NCBI GenBank assembly: GCA_033725935.1
Contig: MU867065.1
Location: 868,001 to 932,000 of the forward strand
Direction: 5' to 3'
Length of the DNA: 64,000 bases
Origin: Cladorrhinum sp. PSN259
Taxonomy: Eukaryota > Ascomycota > Sordariomycetes > Sordariales > Podosporaceae
Shown: positions 22,346-34,453 of the stretch, piece by piece
Layout: each line of letters begins with the position of its first letter
How positions within the stretch are numbered: the first letter of the stretch is position 1
The notes under the pieces: generated by a model
The model's database searches: none
The model's input: the letters and a program-made list of their open reading frames with translations, nothing else
What the model was told of the DNA's origin: nothing
Position numbers and translations under genes: made by a program

Positions 22346-23055
22346 TGTGTCGGAGTGTTAAGAAAGTAACAGAATAGAGAAACAAAAGGAGCGTCGTCGA
22401 GTATCAATTCACCACCGCTTTTAACCAACAAAACCCTTCCAAAAATACAGAAACAGGAAATACAGGAAATAATGTTTTTGGGTGCACAAGTTCCCTCTGC
22501 AAGGGGAACTTAATGAGGTCGGTTCATATGGAAAAGAATGAATACTGTTTGAGTGATTGCCCGGCCGCGGTTGTTGATGTCGCAGAGAAACAGGTAGGAG
22601 CACTGCAGGTGATGTCGCCAAAGCCTTCCGTCGCAATTGCCCAGAACTAAACACGCGCTGCGGCTAATTTCGCTGAGGAGCAAGATTTTGAAGTCATCCC
22701 TGTCACCTCTCGGCTGAACTTCGCCAAACCCTCTTGGCACGGTGCACGCACCACCTACTAAAACAACACCCGTTTTCCTGCGTGCACCCCAGGTAAACAC
22801 TCCCCTTTTAGCCCCTGAGCATCAACATGGTAAGGATAGGCAATATCATGTTTATATGCAATGCAAGCTTTATGGTTCTTTTGCTGATAAACCCCAGCCT
22901 TTTGTGACTTGTAGGCCAGGATACCTCTACATCCAGAACGATGATGCTCGAAATCTTGTCGTGAGTGTATGTATTGACAGACACCGCAGCAAATCTGAGA
23001 TCTCACCATGCTGTCAAATTACCAAAAGACAAGAACCAAGCACTGATATCCAATC
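22346..23055. other. Intergenic, divergent 5' regions
   Basis: Promoter of the LAMTOR1-like gene on the left and upstream sequence of the cysteine-rich membrane protein on the right. A short hydrophobic open frame begins at ATG 22849 (MFICNASFMVLLLINPSLL), but I could not splice it convincingly to the downstream gene. Confidence 0.4.
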
Positions 23056-24519
23056 ATGGGCATTGTGGACAAACATCCGGGGCCGATCAAGACAAGATCG
23101 ACGGCCAAGATTGCCATGTTCCGCACGGACAGCCTCACCATCACAGCCACACAGGTCTTTGATCTTGGACGAAGGAATAATAATCAGAACAGTGTTCAGC
23201 AAGATGTTGAAAAAGGGTCTGCCGTGAACTTTTGTCTCTGTCAAAAGCACCTCGAGCTCAAGATCAAGACTGCCCCCATGGCCGGTCATAAACACCTCTA
23301 TCGCCGCCGGAACCCAGCCGTGATGGAGGCGCACGAGATTTTGCAGAGCAGAGCAGCGCTTGACCTGAACCAGAGAACAACTCAAGATGCTCCGACGTGT
23401 GCTAGCAATCAAAAAACTTGTCCACAAGGTGGTTGGTGCTGTAAGTGACTCTTTCGCGACATTGCGTTGAATTCTATCATATCACGATAGAAAACTAACC
23501 AGTCGATATATCCAGGTCATCCAGACAAAACATGCGTTGTAAACAATGGGTTCTTCTGCTGCCCCGTTGGGTCTGGCCAAGGAAATGCGGGATGCCGAAG
23601 TGTCTGCGCGACAGGAGATTTCCAGTGTGGCTCGATTTGCTGCGGGAGCGGACAAACATGCGTCCAAGACGCTACACTGCTTCCCTATTGCGCTCAAGGA
23701 AGCGGCAGCATAATCAATGCCGTCAGTAGCACTCTCATCACGTCAGTTTCAACTTTGGAGCAAAAGATCTCAACTGCCACATCGTCTCTGTCGCTTTCAA
23801 CCGACGATGTCGCAGCGGACCGTACATCTTCACATCTTCACGCTGCCCGCCGCACTCCTCTTCAATCTCAACATCAACCATCGGCGACAACCACCGACAT
23901 GGCAACAATCCAACCATCATCCAAGCCTAAACCACCCTCCGAGTCTAAATCGACAGTCCTATCTAGCGCCGACGGCGACCTCCCGAAATCAGCACAAATC
24001 TCAATGGGGGTCATCGTCCCCCTCTTCGTACTCCTCCTCCTCGCCTCTCTCTGGTTCTGCATCTTCCGAATGAACCGCTTCTTCTCATCATCATCATCAT
24101 CATCAGCATCACCATCGCAATCACGGTCTCGTGCCTCTTGGGCGATACCGACACGCACCGGCAGCCGACTCGGAGAACTTGACGATTCGTTTCATTTCCC
24201 TCCTCAGCCGCGCGCTGCTGCTGCAAGCAGTCCCACGAGTCCGCGGCCACCGCCGTCGTCTTACATGCCGTACCCCAATTTGAAGACGGTGGATTATTCG
24301 ACCATGTCGATGCACGAGCGGTACATTCTGGAGACGTCACGGCCGATTGCGCCGCCTAATAGTACGTGTACTCGGGATCAGCCTGCTGTAAAGATGCAGA
24401 CATTGAAAAGGCAGACCACGGTTTTGACGGTGAGGAATCTGGATGATGGCGCCGAGGAGGAGAATGAGGAAAAGGTGACTGGCGCGGGGATAAACACCAG
24501 CACTATTGGTGAGAAGTAG
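23056..24519 (+). CDS. Cysteine-rich single-pass membrane protein, N-terminus uncertain
   Basis: Exons ?-23440 and 23516-24519 (donor GTAAGT, branch ACTAAC, acceptor TCCAG; the codon TGT is split). The splice makes a continuous disulfide-rich ectodomain (TCPQGGWCCHPDKTCV, GFFCCPVGSG, CGSICCGSGQTC) of about 80 residues. A Ser/Thr-rich stalk, one transmembrane helix (ISMGVIVPLFVLLLLASLW, about 24000-24056) and a cytoplasmic tail with a Ser run (TCA repeats), Pro-rich segments and an acidic end follow. The architecture resembles fungal wall-sensor or Mid2-like proteins, but no named domain is recognised. The in-frame Met at 23056 gives 462 aa with no signal peptide. A signal-bearing upstream exon is likely missing, and MAGHKHLYRRR at 23278 is another possible start. 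Confidence 0.6.
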
Positions 24520-25184
24520 CACCGTTGGTGAAAATCACCAATGTTTTTTTCTGCGAGGAACTTTGGGAATAATAGGGGGTTTGTTTGTTCCAAGTGGAGT
24601 CGCCAGGTGAAAGACTCGGAAAGTGGGTCGACGGCGGTGTGCTGTGAGTGTGAGTGTGTTCTTTCGATAAGGGGTTTATTGATTATTATTACCTACTTTA
24701 CCGCTATGTAACGTAGATATCTTTGTTTTGACTGCAAATCGTCAAGTTTTTTTTTTTCCTCAGAAGGATCCAAATTCCAGCCACCAATGAACCGGTAACC
24801 TAAAAGGGGGTTAGAATATCGCCAAGAATGGGGATTTACGGGCTTACAGCAGTCATCCGGCCAACTGTGTGACTGCTGAGAAGCTGACTCATGCGGGGAA
24901 GCTGGCTGGTGCCCGTCCTCAAAATGAGGCCATCGTAAAGCGCCTTCTTCAAGTATAAGTAATCTGCACATTCCTTCTTCATCAGCCAGGTGCAGACCAA
25001 AACTCTAAAAAGGTCTGATTGAGATTGAGCAACTCGACAAAGCTCATCCCTCGAGGTAATCAGCAATCTGAAAGCTGCATTTTCCACAGCTTCATATTTC
25101 ATATCATCGTTCTTTAACTTTAAAAATCCCATATATTCTCTTCTTTGACAAGTTGTTAAGAAGTCTTGCTCAACAAACGACATC
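24520..25184. other. Intergenic promoter region
   Basis: 3' UTR of the membrane protein gene and promoter/leader of the VWA-RBR gene. Nothing else seen. Confidence 0.5.
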
Positions 25185-28100
25185 ATGGCTTCCGATGGCC
25201 CAGGGCCCCAACTGGCAGTGCGAGGGGTTGCCCCAACGGCTGTCGACGAATACGACCTGCTCATCATCACCGATGCGACCATGTCGATGAGAACCTATCT
25301 GAAGTCGCTCATCCCCTCGCTTGAAGCCATTATCCGCGTGTCGGTCACCACGGACTGCTTTGCAAATATCGGTGTCCTAGCCTACCGCGACTACGATTGC
25401 AGCAGACCACTCACCGAGTGGTCTGGCTGGTACGGCCGCAACGGAAAGACCAAACATCAGCAAGCCTCGCATGGCGGCCTCCTCGACTTCGTCTCCAAGT
25501 TGCAAGTAGCTGGTGGTCATTCGTGGGATGAAGCGGCCAAGACAGGGCTGGCCAAGGCCTACGAGGTGATGCGAGGCGGAGAACATACCAAGACAATCAT
25601 CCTCTTTTACGCCGACGCTCCGCCTCACATGAAGGCTATTGCTGACGGGTGAGTTCATTTCTGATTCCAACTGGCGCTTTCGACGACTAGAGGGTACTAA
25701 CCGGACGTGTTGCTGCTATATAGCAATAGCTGGGAGACTGACGGGGTAAAGGAGAGGGAGTCCCTTCAAAACAAGAAGCGCTACGGCGGCCAGGGCGACC
25801 TTTTTGTTGACTGGGTATCAGCAGCCAAGACACTTGCCACAGGGAACAAACGGGCTCAAATCTTTCCCATTGTTGAGCTCACCTACCTCAGATATGAGTC
25901 CGGTGGCATCTATGCTTACCTTGCCGAAATCACTGGAGGAACCTGCGTGTCGTTCGATAACCGCCCTTCGGCCGAGGCCGTCTCCAAGGTGACTGTTAAC
26001 TTGCTTCTGTCGTGGATGGGCGCCGAGAAGCAGGGCGCCAAGCTTGACACCGCCAGGCTAGGCTCGCACTTCCGCTTTGGCGATTTGACTGGAATTCACG
26101 ACATCGTCTCCGAGGACGATTGGGATACTGCGAGAAGATTCCTTCCAATTCAGAGAAATCCCGATGAGCTCCGAGCCAACCTCTTGGTCACCCCCATGTC
26201 GCTCAGCTCTCTCGCTGAGACGGTCCCGCGATGCGAGTCTCCCATCATGGATCTCGGCAAGAGATATATCAGCAGCCCAGAGTACCAGAAGCTAGTGATC
26301 GAACAGCTTGGAGATATCATTCAGTCGGATGTAACTGCGATGGCGCTGAATCCGGTCTTTGGCACCCTGTGGCGCACCGTCTGCAACGACAGAGGAAACC
26401 CTGCACGCGACGAACTCATCACCAAGTTTGGTCAGTCTGTAGCCAGTATCTCAGACCCGGAGAAAAAGGCAAGAATGACCGGCTGGCTGGAGGAGTCGTA
26501 CGATCGCGTGGGAGAGATTCTCGAAATCATCAAGTCTGTCCCCGAGAACGAGCGGTATCCCTGCGTATTTCTCGACCCTACCCTGCGCTTTGCTCCCCAG
26601 GACAGCGAGGAGGAGTCCATGACCTTCACCCGCGATGAGCTCCTCGAAATCGGCCGGTCGTGCGATTACAGAATTCTGCGACGAGTCGGACGCGTGCTCA
26701 CTCGGCTCACCTATATTGCTTCAGAGGACGAGGTACCGGCACACGTCAGGGACATCCCCGAAGACCAGATTTCCCGCATCCCCCTTGCGCTGGTTGAGTA
26801 CAAGCACCAGCGCAAGTTCTGGAAGATCCTCTTGCACGCAGTGCTCCCCGGCACGATGCTGGCTGCCCGTCCTGCAGCGCTCGTGGCTGCTCTGACCCTG
26901 CGCATGGGAGTCAAGGCCCTCGAAGCGCCGGCGTACACGGAGCTGCTCTCGGCTCGGGACGCCTGGAACACGCTCGAAATCCCAGAGACATGGAACACCA
27001 ACTGCCTCAGCCTTCTCCTTCAAGCCGACAAGAAGTACCGCCTTGCCCACAAGGACGAGGACTCTGAAGAGAAAAGATTCCCAGTTCTCAACGACAAAGA
27101 CCGCGTGCTCTTCCAGACCCTGGTCGACTACAAGCTCCTCGAAATGAACCTCGAGACCTCCCTGACCGCCAGGCTCGGCTGGACTCCCGACAAGAACAAG
27201 GCTCCCCTCGGTCCCATCGCCACATGCAAGTCTTGCAAGTTCCCTCGCTCCGTCACCATGATGGGCTCCGGCGGGATCTGCGGTCAGTGTCATCCCGACA
27301 GCTGCGACTGCAAGGACCAGGCCGCACACGAGGCGGCAATCGCTGGTCACGTCTCTGCGTCTGACAACCCTTCCGTCGAGATCACCTGGGTCGAGTGTGC
27401 CATGAGCAACTGCAGGGCGCAGTACGTCGTTTACTTCCCCGAGAAGCTGAACGTGAGGGCCAAGTGTCACTACTGTCGGCAGAAGGGCCGGGTAAGCAAG
27501 GATAGTCCGGATTACGAGAAGCTGACGACTGCGCCGTGTGTCGAGTGCAAGAAGTGCAAGAACCGGATGATCTGGCCGGACGAGTACAGGCCTCGGGGAC
27601 TTGACGAGAAGAACTGGGAGTGTCCGGCGTGCGATGTGGGATCCATCAAGACCGTGGTCGAGGAGGAGGTCACGGCTAGGGCATTGAGCCGTAACGCTGT
27701 CTCGGATCATGAGGAGGAAGACGACAGTTTGTCGGGTAATGGCACAGCGTGGCTGATCAGGAACGACGGCGACATGATTCCCAAGAACCTGCTCTTTGCT
27801 GGCCGGTCGGTGTTCTACTTGATTTCCAACGTATCTGGGGACAGGGCAGAATTCGGCCAGAGGGTAGAAGTTTTGCCAAAGATTGAGGACCTGCAGTTGA
27901 GGTGGAAGGGCAAGAAGATCCACAACCCCGACGAGCTCGTTGGGTCCCTTCGGCAGTGGATCGGGTCCGGAAAGGTCGAAGCGGGCACTTGCTCGCTGTG
28001 CTTCAGCACCATGAAGAAGCGCGAGCTGCGGCCGGCCTGCGGAAGGAAAGGGTGCAGGGAGGTGGTCTGCGGCGACTGCCTGACTGCGTGGTACGGGATC

Positions 28101-28659
28101 AACGGCATGGGCAAGGTCATCAACGTGGCTGCCCTGTGTTGCCCGTTCTGTCGGAGGCAGCCCAGCACCAGGGTCAAACTGCCCGAAGGACTGCGCTATC
28201 TTGGCGGGTTGAAAAATGCGGTCGAGGATACCGCCTGGATTTACGCTTGGTGCACAAGCTGTGGTCTTGCAAAACAACACTTGGAGAGGGTTTGTGCCGC
28301 AGGGGCTCCGGCCGAAGTCGCAAATTTCAAGTGCGAGGATTGCTCGAACCGGAAGACGGAGTTCGTGGTGAAGGATTGCCCTGGGTGCGGTGTTACGACG
28401 GAAAAGCAGTCAGGTAAAGTGGACTACTCCCTGAATTGTAACTATCCGAGGTTACATAATTGCAATTTACTGACAGACCTATCAATGAACAGGATGTGAC
28501 CATATATCTTGCATATGCGGGATGCACTGGTGCTGGTATTGCGGCGAGGAATCTAGCGAATATGAAATCTACGAACACATGAGCCGGGAGCACGGGGGCT
28601 GGTACGAGGGTCGTCGGTATGATGGTGAATACGAATCGGATGACGATGAAGACTACTGA
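25185..28659 (+). CDS. VWA domain protein with zinc modules and C-terminal RBR-type E3 ligase region
   Basis: Exons 25185-25648, 25724-28413 and 28493-28659 give 1,106 aa. N-terminal von Willebrand A domain (about 20-230) with a MIDAS-like DATMS. A long helical middle of unknown type follows. Then come cysteine modules: CKSC...CGQCHPDSCDC near 685-720, CAMSNC...CHYC near 738-770 and CVECKKC...CPAC near 785-820. The C-terminus is RING-between-RING-like: CSLC...ACGRKGC...CGDC...CCPFC (about 930-985), an IBR-like CTSC...CEDC, and an Rcat/RING2 with CPGC, SGCDHISC and MHWCWYCGE. The Cys in SGCDH aligns with the thioester Cys of parkin/HHARI-type ligases. The last intron splits that motif (G/GA TGT), so the short exon 3 is required for activity. 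The role as ubiquitin ligase is inferred from motifs; the substrate is unknown. No signal peptide, so presumably cytosolic. Confidence 0.85.
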
Positions 28660-28884
28660 TGAGCAGATTTAACGCTATGGTTTTTGTGAAATAAGACATG
28701 TCATTCCTTCTTCTTCTCCAATAACCATCATCATTCGCTTATCTTTTGGCTATTAACAAAATATGTACCGGAAATCTATGACAATCCAAAATTCCATGAC
28801 TCATTCATGCATTTCCATATGGTTTCTCCTCTTGATACGGTAATGCGTCCTTTTTAAGGCCAATAGTTTGCTCAACACTGCGTT

Positions 28885-29922
28885 TCAATGAGGCTTGATG
28901 ATGTAGTACGTCGGAGGCGCAGCTGGGGCGGCCGTCGACAGTGTCGTTTGGGTTGAGAAAGCTATTTGTCTAGATGAGGTTCTCTGTGTCGATGTTATTG
29001 TTGTAAAACTCGGGAAATGTGCGTTTGAAGATGTTATCTGTGATGATGTCGTTGGGGTTGAGGAAGTTGCGTGTGTGGATGAAGTTGTCTCGGTGGATGA
29101 AGTTATCAGCGTGGAAAAAGATGTTGTTTGGATCGAGGATCTGGATTGTGGCAATGATGTTATGGGTGTCGAGCTTGTCGTCTGCGTTGACGTCGATGTT
29201 TGTGTCGACAATACCGGGGCCTGACACCCATCACCTATTGGATCAGCAAAAACGGCCGAGGCGATGGGCCCAGCGTCATAATCTTGCCCTGGATTGGGAA
29301 AGTTGATATTGTTTGTAGTCACGGAAGTGGCGCAGTCGTTACCGATGTTGGCAGTGAACATGTCGGGCAGGGCGTCAAAGGCTGTCATGTCTGACGCAGG
29401 TGTGGAGCCTCCGACAAGTTGAATACGAATGCATTCCATATGCATATTAGGGTGGCCATCGGGGCCTGTTGGGAACCAGGTCATGGCGATGGTGACGATG
29501 TCTGAGTTGGGAAAATTGGCAGGGATGCTAAAGGGAAATTGGCCGGGAATTGGTACCTCTGGGTCTTTCACGGGACATCCGGTCCCGATGGACTTGAGAA
29601 CCTTGAATATGCTGTTACGGTTTGGAATCGGGTCGAGGCTGATGGATATCTGGCAGGAGCCCGAAGTCGCCTCAGCCTCCTGTAGTTGATGCAAAGAGAA
29701 ACTCGTGAAAGAGTTATTCGCAGAGCCGATGTGCATCTGGCTCAGTTGCAAAGGGCCTAAGAAGTGGCTACCCTTGCAGGGAAAATCAGAGCCATCTCGA
29801 TTGAGAGGAGAAGGCGTGTCGTGGTCAGAAATAGACGTGATATAACCGGCGGCAGCGAAAGAAATAGCCAGCGGCAAGAGTATGAGGATATACAACCGTT
29901 TGGTTACAAGAAGCGGCAGCAT
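28885..29922 (-). CDS. Secreted LPMO-like protein with Ser/Thr-rich tail
   Basis: Single exon, 345 aa from ATG 29922; the frame reaches an upstream Met at 30000, but the 29922 start places a signal peptide (MLPLLVTKRLYILILLPLAI) at the terminus. The fold resembles fungal AA11-type or LPMO-like secreted proteins: SPLNRDGSDFPCKG, a Gly-Ser-Cys-Gln strand (SGSCQISISLDP), VLKSIGTGCPVKDPE, IPANFPNSDIVTIAMTWFP and a Met-Glu-Cys strand (NMHMECIRIQLVGG). After likely cleavage the mature protein begins near AAAGYITS, not with the histidine that forms the LPMO copper brace. From about residue 235 the tail is Ser/Thr repeats (STQTTSST type), likely O-glycosylated. Catalysis is therefore doubtful. It is tail-to-tail with the VWA-RBR gene. 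Confidence 0.65.
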   Translation of the reverse strand: MLPLLVTKRLYILILLPLAISFAAAGYITSISDHDTPSPLNRDGSDFPCKGSHFLGPLQLSQMHIGSANNSFTSFSLHQLQEAEATSGSCQISISLDPIPNRNSIFKVLKSIGTGCPVKDPEVPIPGQFPFSIPANFPNSDIVTIAMTWFPTGPDGHPNMHMECIRIQLVGGSTPASDMTAFDALPDMFTANIGNDCATSVTTNNINFPNPGQDYDAGPIASAVFADPIGDGCQAPVLSTQTSTSTQTTSSTPITSLPQSRSSIQTTSFSTLITSSTETTSSTHATSSTPTTSSQITSSNAHFPSFTTITSTQRTSSRQIAFSTQTTLSTAAPAAPPTYYIIKPH

Positions 29923-31984
29923 TATGAGAGAGGTGATGGGTGCTTTTTTGATTTCATGATTGAGAGTGCTTGAAGAAAGGGGGACGTAGGGGAGGGGCAT
30001 ATAGCAGCATAATAGCCAGCTGTATCACAGAAGATGCGTCATGCCCAAGGGTGAGTACCACAATGATGAGGTTTATATTAGCATTGTATCACTACCAACA
30101 CTCTTGGCCTCTCACGAAAAATGACGTGGCTATTACCTAGTTTTACAGAATCGGATTGCTAATGTGTCATACACCAAGTCAATCATGCAAGCGAGTGTCA
30201 CGTATGGTGTGAAGTCGATTCTTGTGCAAGAGGCTTCAGATGCCAGATCCTGGTTGCGGCTCCAGAAGGAAGTCCCTAGAGATGAAATAACCCACATATC
30301 CTGTGAATCACTGTCAGTAGCATTGGCATTAACAGCCGCTTAAACTTAGAAGAGTGGTTTGTCGTCTGAAGGTGAAGACTCTGTGATTATCTTGCGTGAA
30401 GGCAGGTAGGACCGTATTTTTCTTCTTTTTTCTCTTTTCTTTTTTTTCTTCTGATAAAAAGGAGCCGGCTTTGATATCAAAATCAAGATCGGTATCAGAC
30501 CGACATCCTTCTGGAAAGCAGAGACAGACAGTCTTGACTCGTTCTCCAGGCGAAATAGGGTCTGACAATGGGGTTTGTTTCGGCCCCACAAAAGGGGCTT
30601 AGGGGTAGCAAGCTAGCAAGCTTGGTCTCACTGCACAACCCATTGCATGTTCACATGCTCACATGCATGGTAATAGCCCAAGATAGCTAGCAGGGAGCTG
30701 GATTACCGGTTTGGGGAATCCTTCAAGAGGAATCAAATAACGCATGCAAGAGCAAAGAATTTGTGGCTGATCAGGACAAACTGGCGAGCAACTTGAATGC
30801 CTCTATTAAAACAGATGAGAACGTGCAAATCAGCATCTAAATCTCGAAAGGCTTTGGTAGACTCAAAATTTCTCATGTTCCCATCGCAGCTGAACCAACG
30901 AGCAGCTTAGTGATCATGTCGCCTTCCTCACATAGGAAATACAGTATGTAATCACCTCTAGTGGTGTATGCATCTAACCCCGGGAGTGGCGTTTTAGTCT
31001 GCGCAGCAAACTAAAACCAGCAAATCCAATTGGAAAAAGGAGCCAAAGCCGCCAGGAATGAGGGGGGAAGCCGCAGGCAAACCAGAAAAATTACCGATCC
31101 TGGTCCAGCTGCATCTCTATCACCAGGGGCAGCATATTCCTAGCGGCGATCCGCACAGTGTAAGCAAACAAGGCTGAATCGATGCCACGAACTAATACTT
31201 CTTCAGGCATGCCGTGCACTTGGAGAAGCTGGACGGGGCCATAATGAGCCTCGACCTACAGTGGTAATGTATGAAATTCAATATATGTCAGGTGTCGGAG
31301 TTGGTATACGTCACGTTCCTCGTGGCAGCGGTACCCCAGTCCAATCATTCAATCATGGCCTGTCAATGCAGGAAACAAGGCAGTTGGTTCATTGTACCAC
31401 CATGGCCAGCTTGTTTGATAGGTTACCAAACTCCCGGGCTCGAGTGTACTGAGGCCGATATCTTGCACACCGGCATCAGATCCCGGTCGTGACGGTTGGA
31501 GCCTGGAGGAGAGACACTTGACAGGAGAAAACGTAACAAATAGAAGTCCCCGAGGGAGCTCTAATCATGATCTGCGGACCAGTGGTGTTCTACCCGGTGC
31601 AGTTGGTGGGTGTATCCTCAGTCAATCACCCACGACTGATGTGATGACTTTGCTTTTGGTATCGGCATATGTGGGCATGGGTGGCTCCCCAGAAGTGGCC
31701 TCATGATAGCAAAGGTATGAAGCCACAAGTTTATCGATGATAAGCAAACATGTCTTGTGCCATGGCTGTTGTAGTGATGATTCGTATGCAATCAGGGGCT
31801 GTCGTCTTTTCGCCCGAGTTCTTGGTGAGCAGCAAGGGCAAACCGGCCATGACACCATTGATTCTAGACGAGGGGCTTGGCTCTCTTACTTGAAGGAAGA
31901 CGTCCTCATGTGCCTCACCAGACGCCCGGAAGAAAGCCAATGCTCCGTCAACAGGACCCTCACTTCAATTTCTTTCCCATTGCG
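29923..31984. other. Intergenic 2.1 kb between divergent genes
   Basis: Upstream regions of the LPMO-like and S12-like genes. A pyrimidine tract sits near 30418-30455. Open frames are short and non-protein-like. Nothing else seen. Confidence 0.5.
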
Positions 31985-34074
31985 ATGGGAAACACCCGCG
32001 GCCGTGATGACAATCTCCAGGAGTTACTTGACTCGGTCTCGGAAACAATTCAACAAATCTTCAAAGAAAGTGGGAACGTAGGTGGTTCAGTTGGCATATT
32101 GGATAACGAAAAGTCATATTTCCTCAATCTCGGACAGAAGGAACTCCCCAACCCTGGTATCCCTGACAGAGACACTCTTTACCTCATTTCTTCCATGACC
32201 AAGCCGTTTCTAGGTCTTGCTATGGCAATCTTGATAAACGAAAAAGAGAATGAGACTACCTTTGATACTACAGTCAGCGACATATTCCCAGAGCTGCGAG
32301 CCAAGACCTCACTCAGACACGAGCTCGACAACAAGGAACTGACAGTAGCTCACCTTCTTGCCCACCGATCCGAGTTCCAAAAAACCACGAATCTCTGGGA
32401 ATGCCCCAGTGGCCAGATACCATGGAAGACAATCGATCCTATTCTGTCTTTGCTGCAACATCTCCCGCAACATGACAAGTACCAGAACCCCGGCTGCTTC
32501 CACCAATCACGGAATTACTCGAACGAGTGCTTTGCTCTGCTTGCCAGTGTGATCGAAAGGGTTTCAGGTGTGCCGTGGGGAAGATTCGTCACGGAGCGGG
32601 TCCTCCAACCCCTGGGCATGTCTCGAACTTTTACCGGAGTGACGGAAGCCCATAGCAAGACTTCGCAGAATAACTTTGCCGGGACCTACTCTGTCAGAGT
32701 TGACAAGAGCCTGGAGGTAATAACTGCCAAGTGCGGTGATGGTCCCACATACCAGGAGATCTTGGAGCATCTGACCGGGATTAATACACCAACACTCCCA
32801 GACCCTGTTTCCGTAACGCCGTCTCAAGCTTCATTCCTCGACTCAAATAACCAGCAAACCATCCTTGGTGCAGCGGCAGGCATGACGTCTTGCGTCTCTG
32901 ACTTGATGAAATTCTACGCTGCATTCTTGCGCAGTTATGCGACCAGAGATCTACCTCGTCATGGACTTACTGAGATTGAACACGGCATGGCGGCGTTGTG
33001 GGATCATATCCTAAAATCAACTGAAGACAGCAGCGGGAGCATATACTCTGGCGGGTGGTAGGTCAAATGAGTTTCTGTGTTTTTCGCGCACGGCTAATGA
33101 AACTGACTGACAGTGTTTTGTTTTTCAGGAACACGACACTCATCCCATGGACTCCTCTTCAAAAATCACGATGGCCAGGTGCGGATGGGGATAACGTCCG
33201 ACGCCTTCAGAGTGTGCCAGTGTCGTCGGTGTCTGGAGCGGAGGAATGGTACTTCTTCCAGTCACCCTCTCGACCGGATGATAAAGACGAGAAAAGGAAC
33301 CTGGCACTCTACCACGGAGGCAACATGATTGGTGCAACATCATTTTGCTTTTTGAGTAAGCATTACTCCACATCTGCCCTTCCTTACCTGGCTTCTCAAG
33401 ACTGACTGCAGTCACGGTGGCTGACCATTCTAGATCCTTCTCGCAACCAAGCTGTCGTTATCCTATGCAACACCCGTGGATTCTTTCTGGATGCCGCCAA
33501 TCTGGTCGGAATGTTTCTTGCTGACGCCCTTGACCGAAACCTGGCTGAGGCGCCGGCCGGCGCGGAAGAAATTCTAAGCTATTGCGAAAAAGTCAAAATA
33601 TTGGCAAGACAAATTACCGCAAGCTACTTGTTTGATCTTGTTCGGTACGAGAGGGACCTGAGTACGAGATATCCCGAGGTAGCGCATGCAACCCAGCTTA
33701 CCGGGTGTGTCGGACGATACCAGCTGGTGAAAGGGGTGTTTGCGGATGTCGTAATGCGCAAAGAAGATGGAGGGCTAAGGTTTCAGTTGTACGGAACTGG
33801 GTTGCAGTATCCGTTAAGGGTAAGGAAAAGAGATGATTTGGACGAGGATGATGGTGTGCTGAAAGTCAGCTTTGCGATGTCGATGAGAGATTTGGTTCCA
33901 CATGGCGTTGGGGGCAACAATAGGATGGATGTTGGAGATTTTGAGCTGGCATTTAGGGGGAAGGATGAAATGACTGGAAGATGGAGAGAGTTTGTGTGGG
34001 TGTTTGATCGTGCTGGGGCGCCATCTAATGGGGATGTAAGTGCCTTTGTCTGGGAGAGGCTTGGCGGCTTGTGA
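31985..34074 (+). CDS. Serine beta-lactamase-like protein (peptidase S12 / class C family)
   Basis: Exons 31985-33057, 33129-33355 and 33434-34074 give 646 aa. All three motifs of the penicillin-binding/AmpC fold are present: the nucleophile SSMTK (about residues 70-74), the YSN motif (NYSNECFALL, about 178) and an HGG triad-like motif (LYHGGNMIGAT, about 421). The C-terminal 200 residues form an extra domain ending in FVWERLGGL, as in many fungal members. In fungi such proteins act as esterases, transesterases or hydrolases in secondary metabolism, or are uncharacterised. Start: MGNTRGRDDN at 31985 is preferred; MLRQQDPHF at 31940 is in the same frame. No signal peptide is seen, so cytosolic location is inferred. 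Confidence 0.85.
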
Positions 34075-34453
34075 GTGAGTGTCTCTCATAGGAAAATATT
34101 GGAAAGACAAGATGGAGCATTATTATGCCGAACATTACTTGGAGCTGGTATGTTGGCCAAAGCGTGAGTTGCAGTGAACATTTAGCCGCTGAGAGATATG
34201 TAGGAAGCGAGCTGTAAATAGAAAAGGTGCAGGTCGGACATGTGTTTCCAGGATACTGGTTTTGGTTTTTCCTACAGGCTACAAATATATGTAACCATCC
34301 TATTGCTGATGTGTAACAAGACCTCGAAAACGTTTTTCTTCCTGCGTGGCGACATAAAGCTCGGAGACCCCCATTCTGCACCTCCGTCCTGAACTGCAGT
34401 CCGGCTTCTCTCTTGTCTTGCAACCATCAACTTCATGATTAGTTGACATTGAC
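34075..34453. other. Short intergenic region
   Basis: 3' UTR of the S12-like gene and promoter of the small secreted protein gene. Nothing else seen. Confidence 0.5.

Noticed and set aside
26721..28280. 519-codon open frame antisense to the VWA-RBR gene
   Set aside because: It lies opposite a gene with clear domains and strong GC third positions, which commonly leaves a stop-free antisense frame. Its protein shows no domain.
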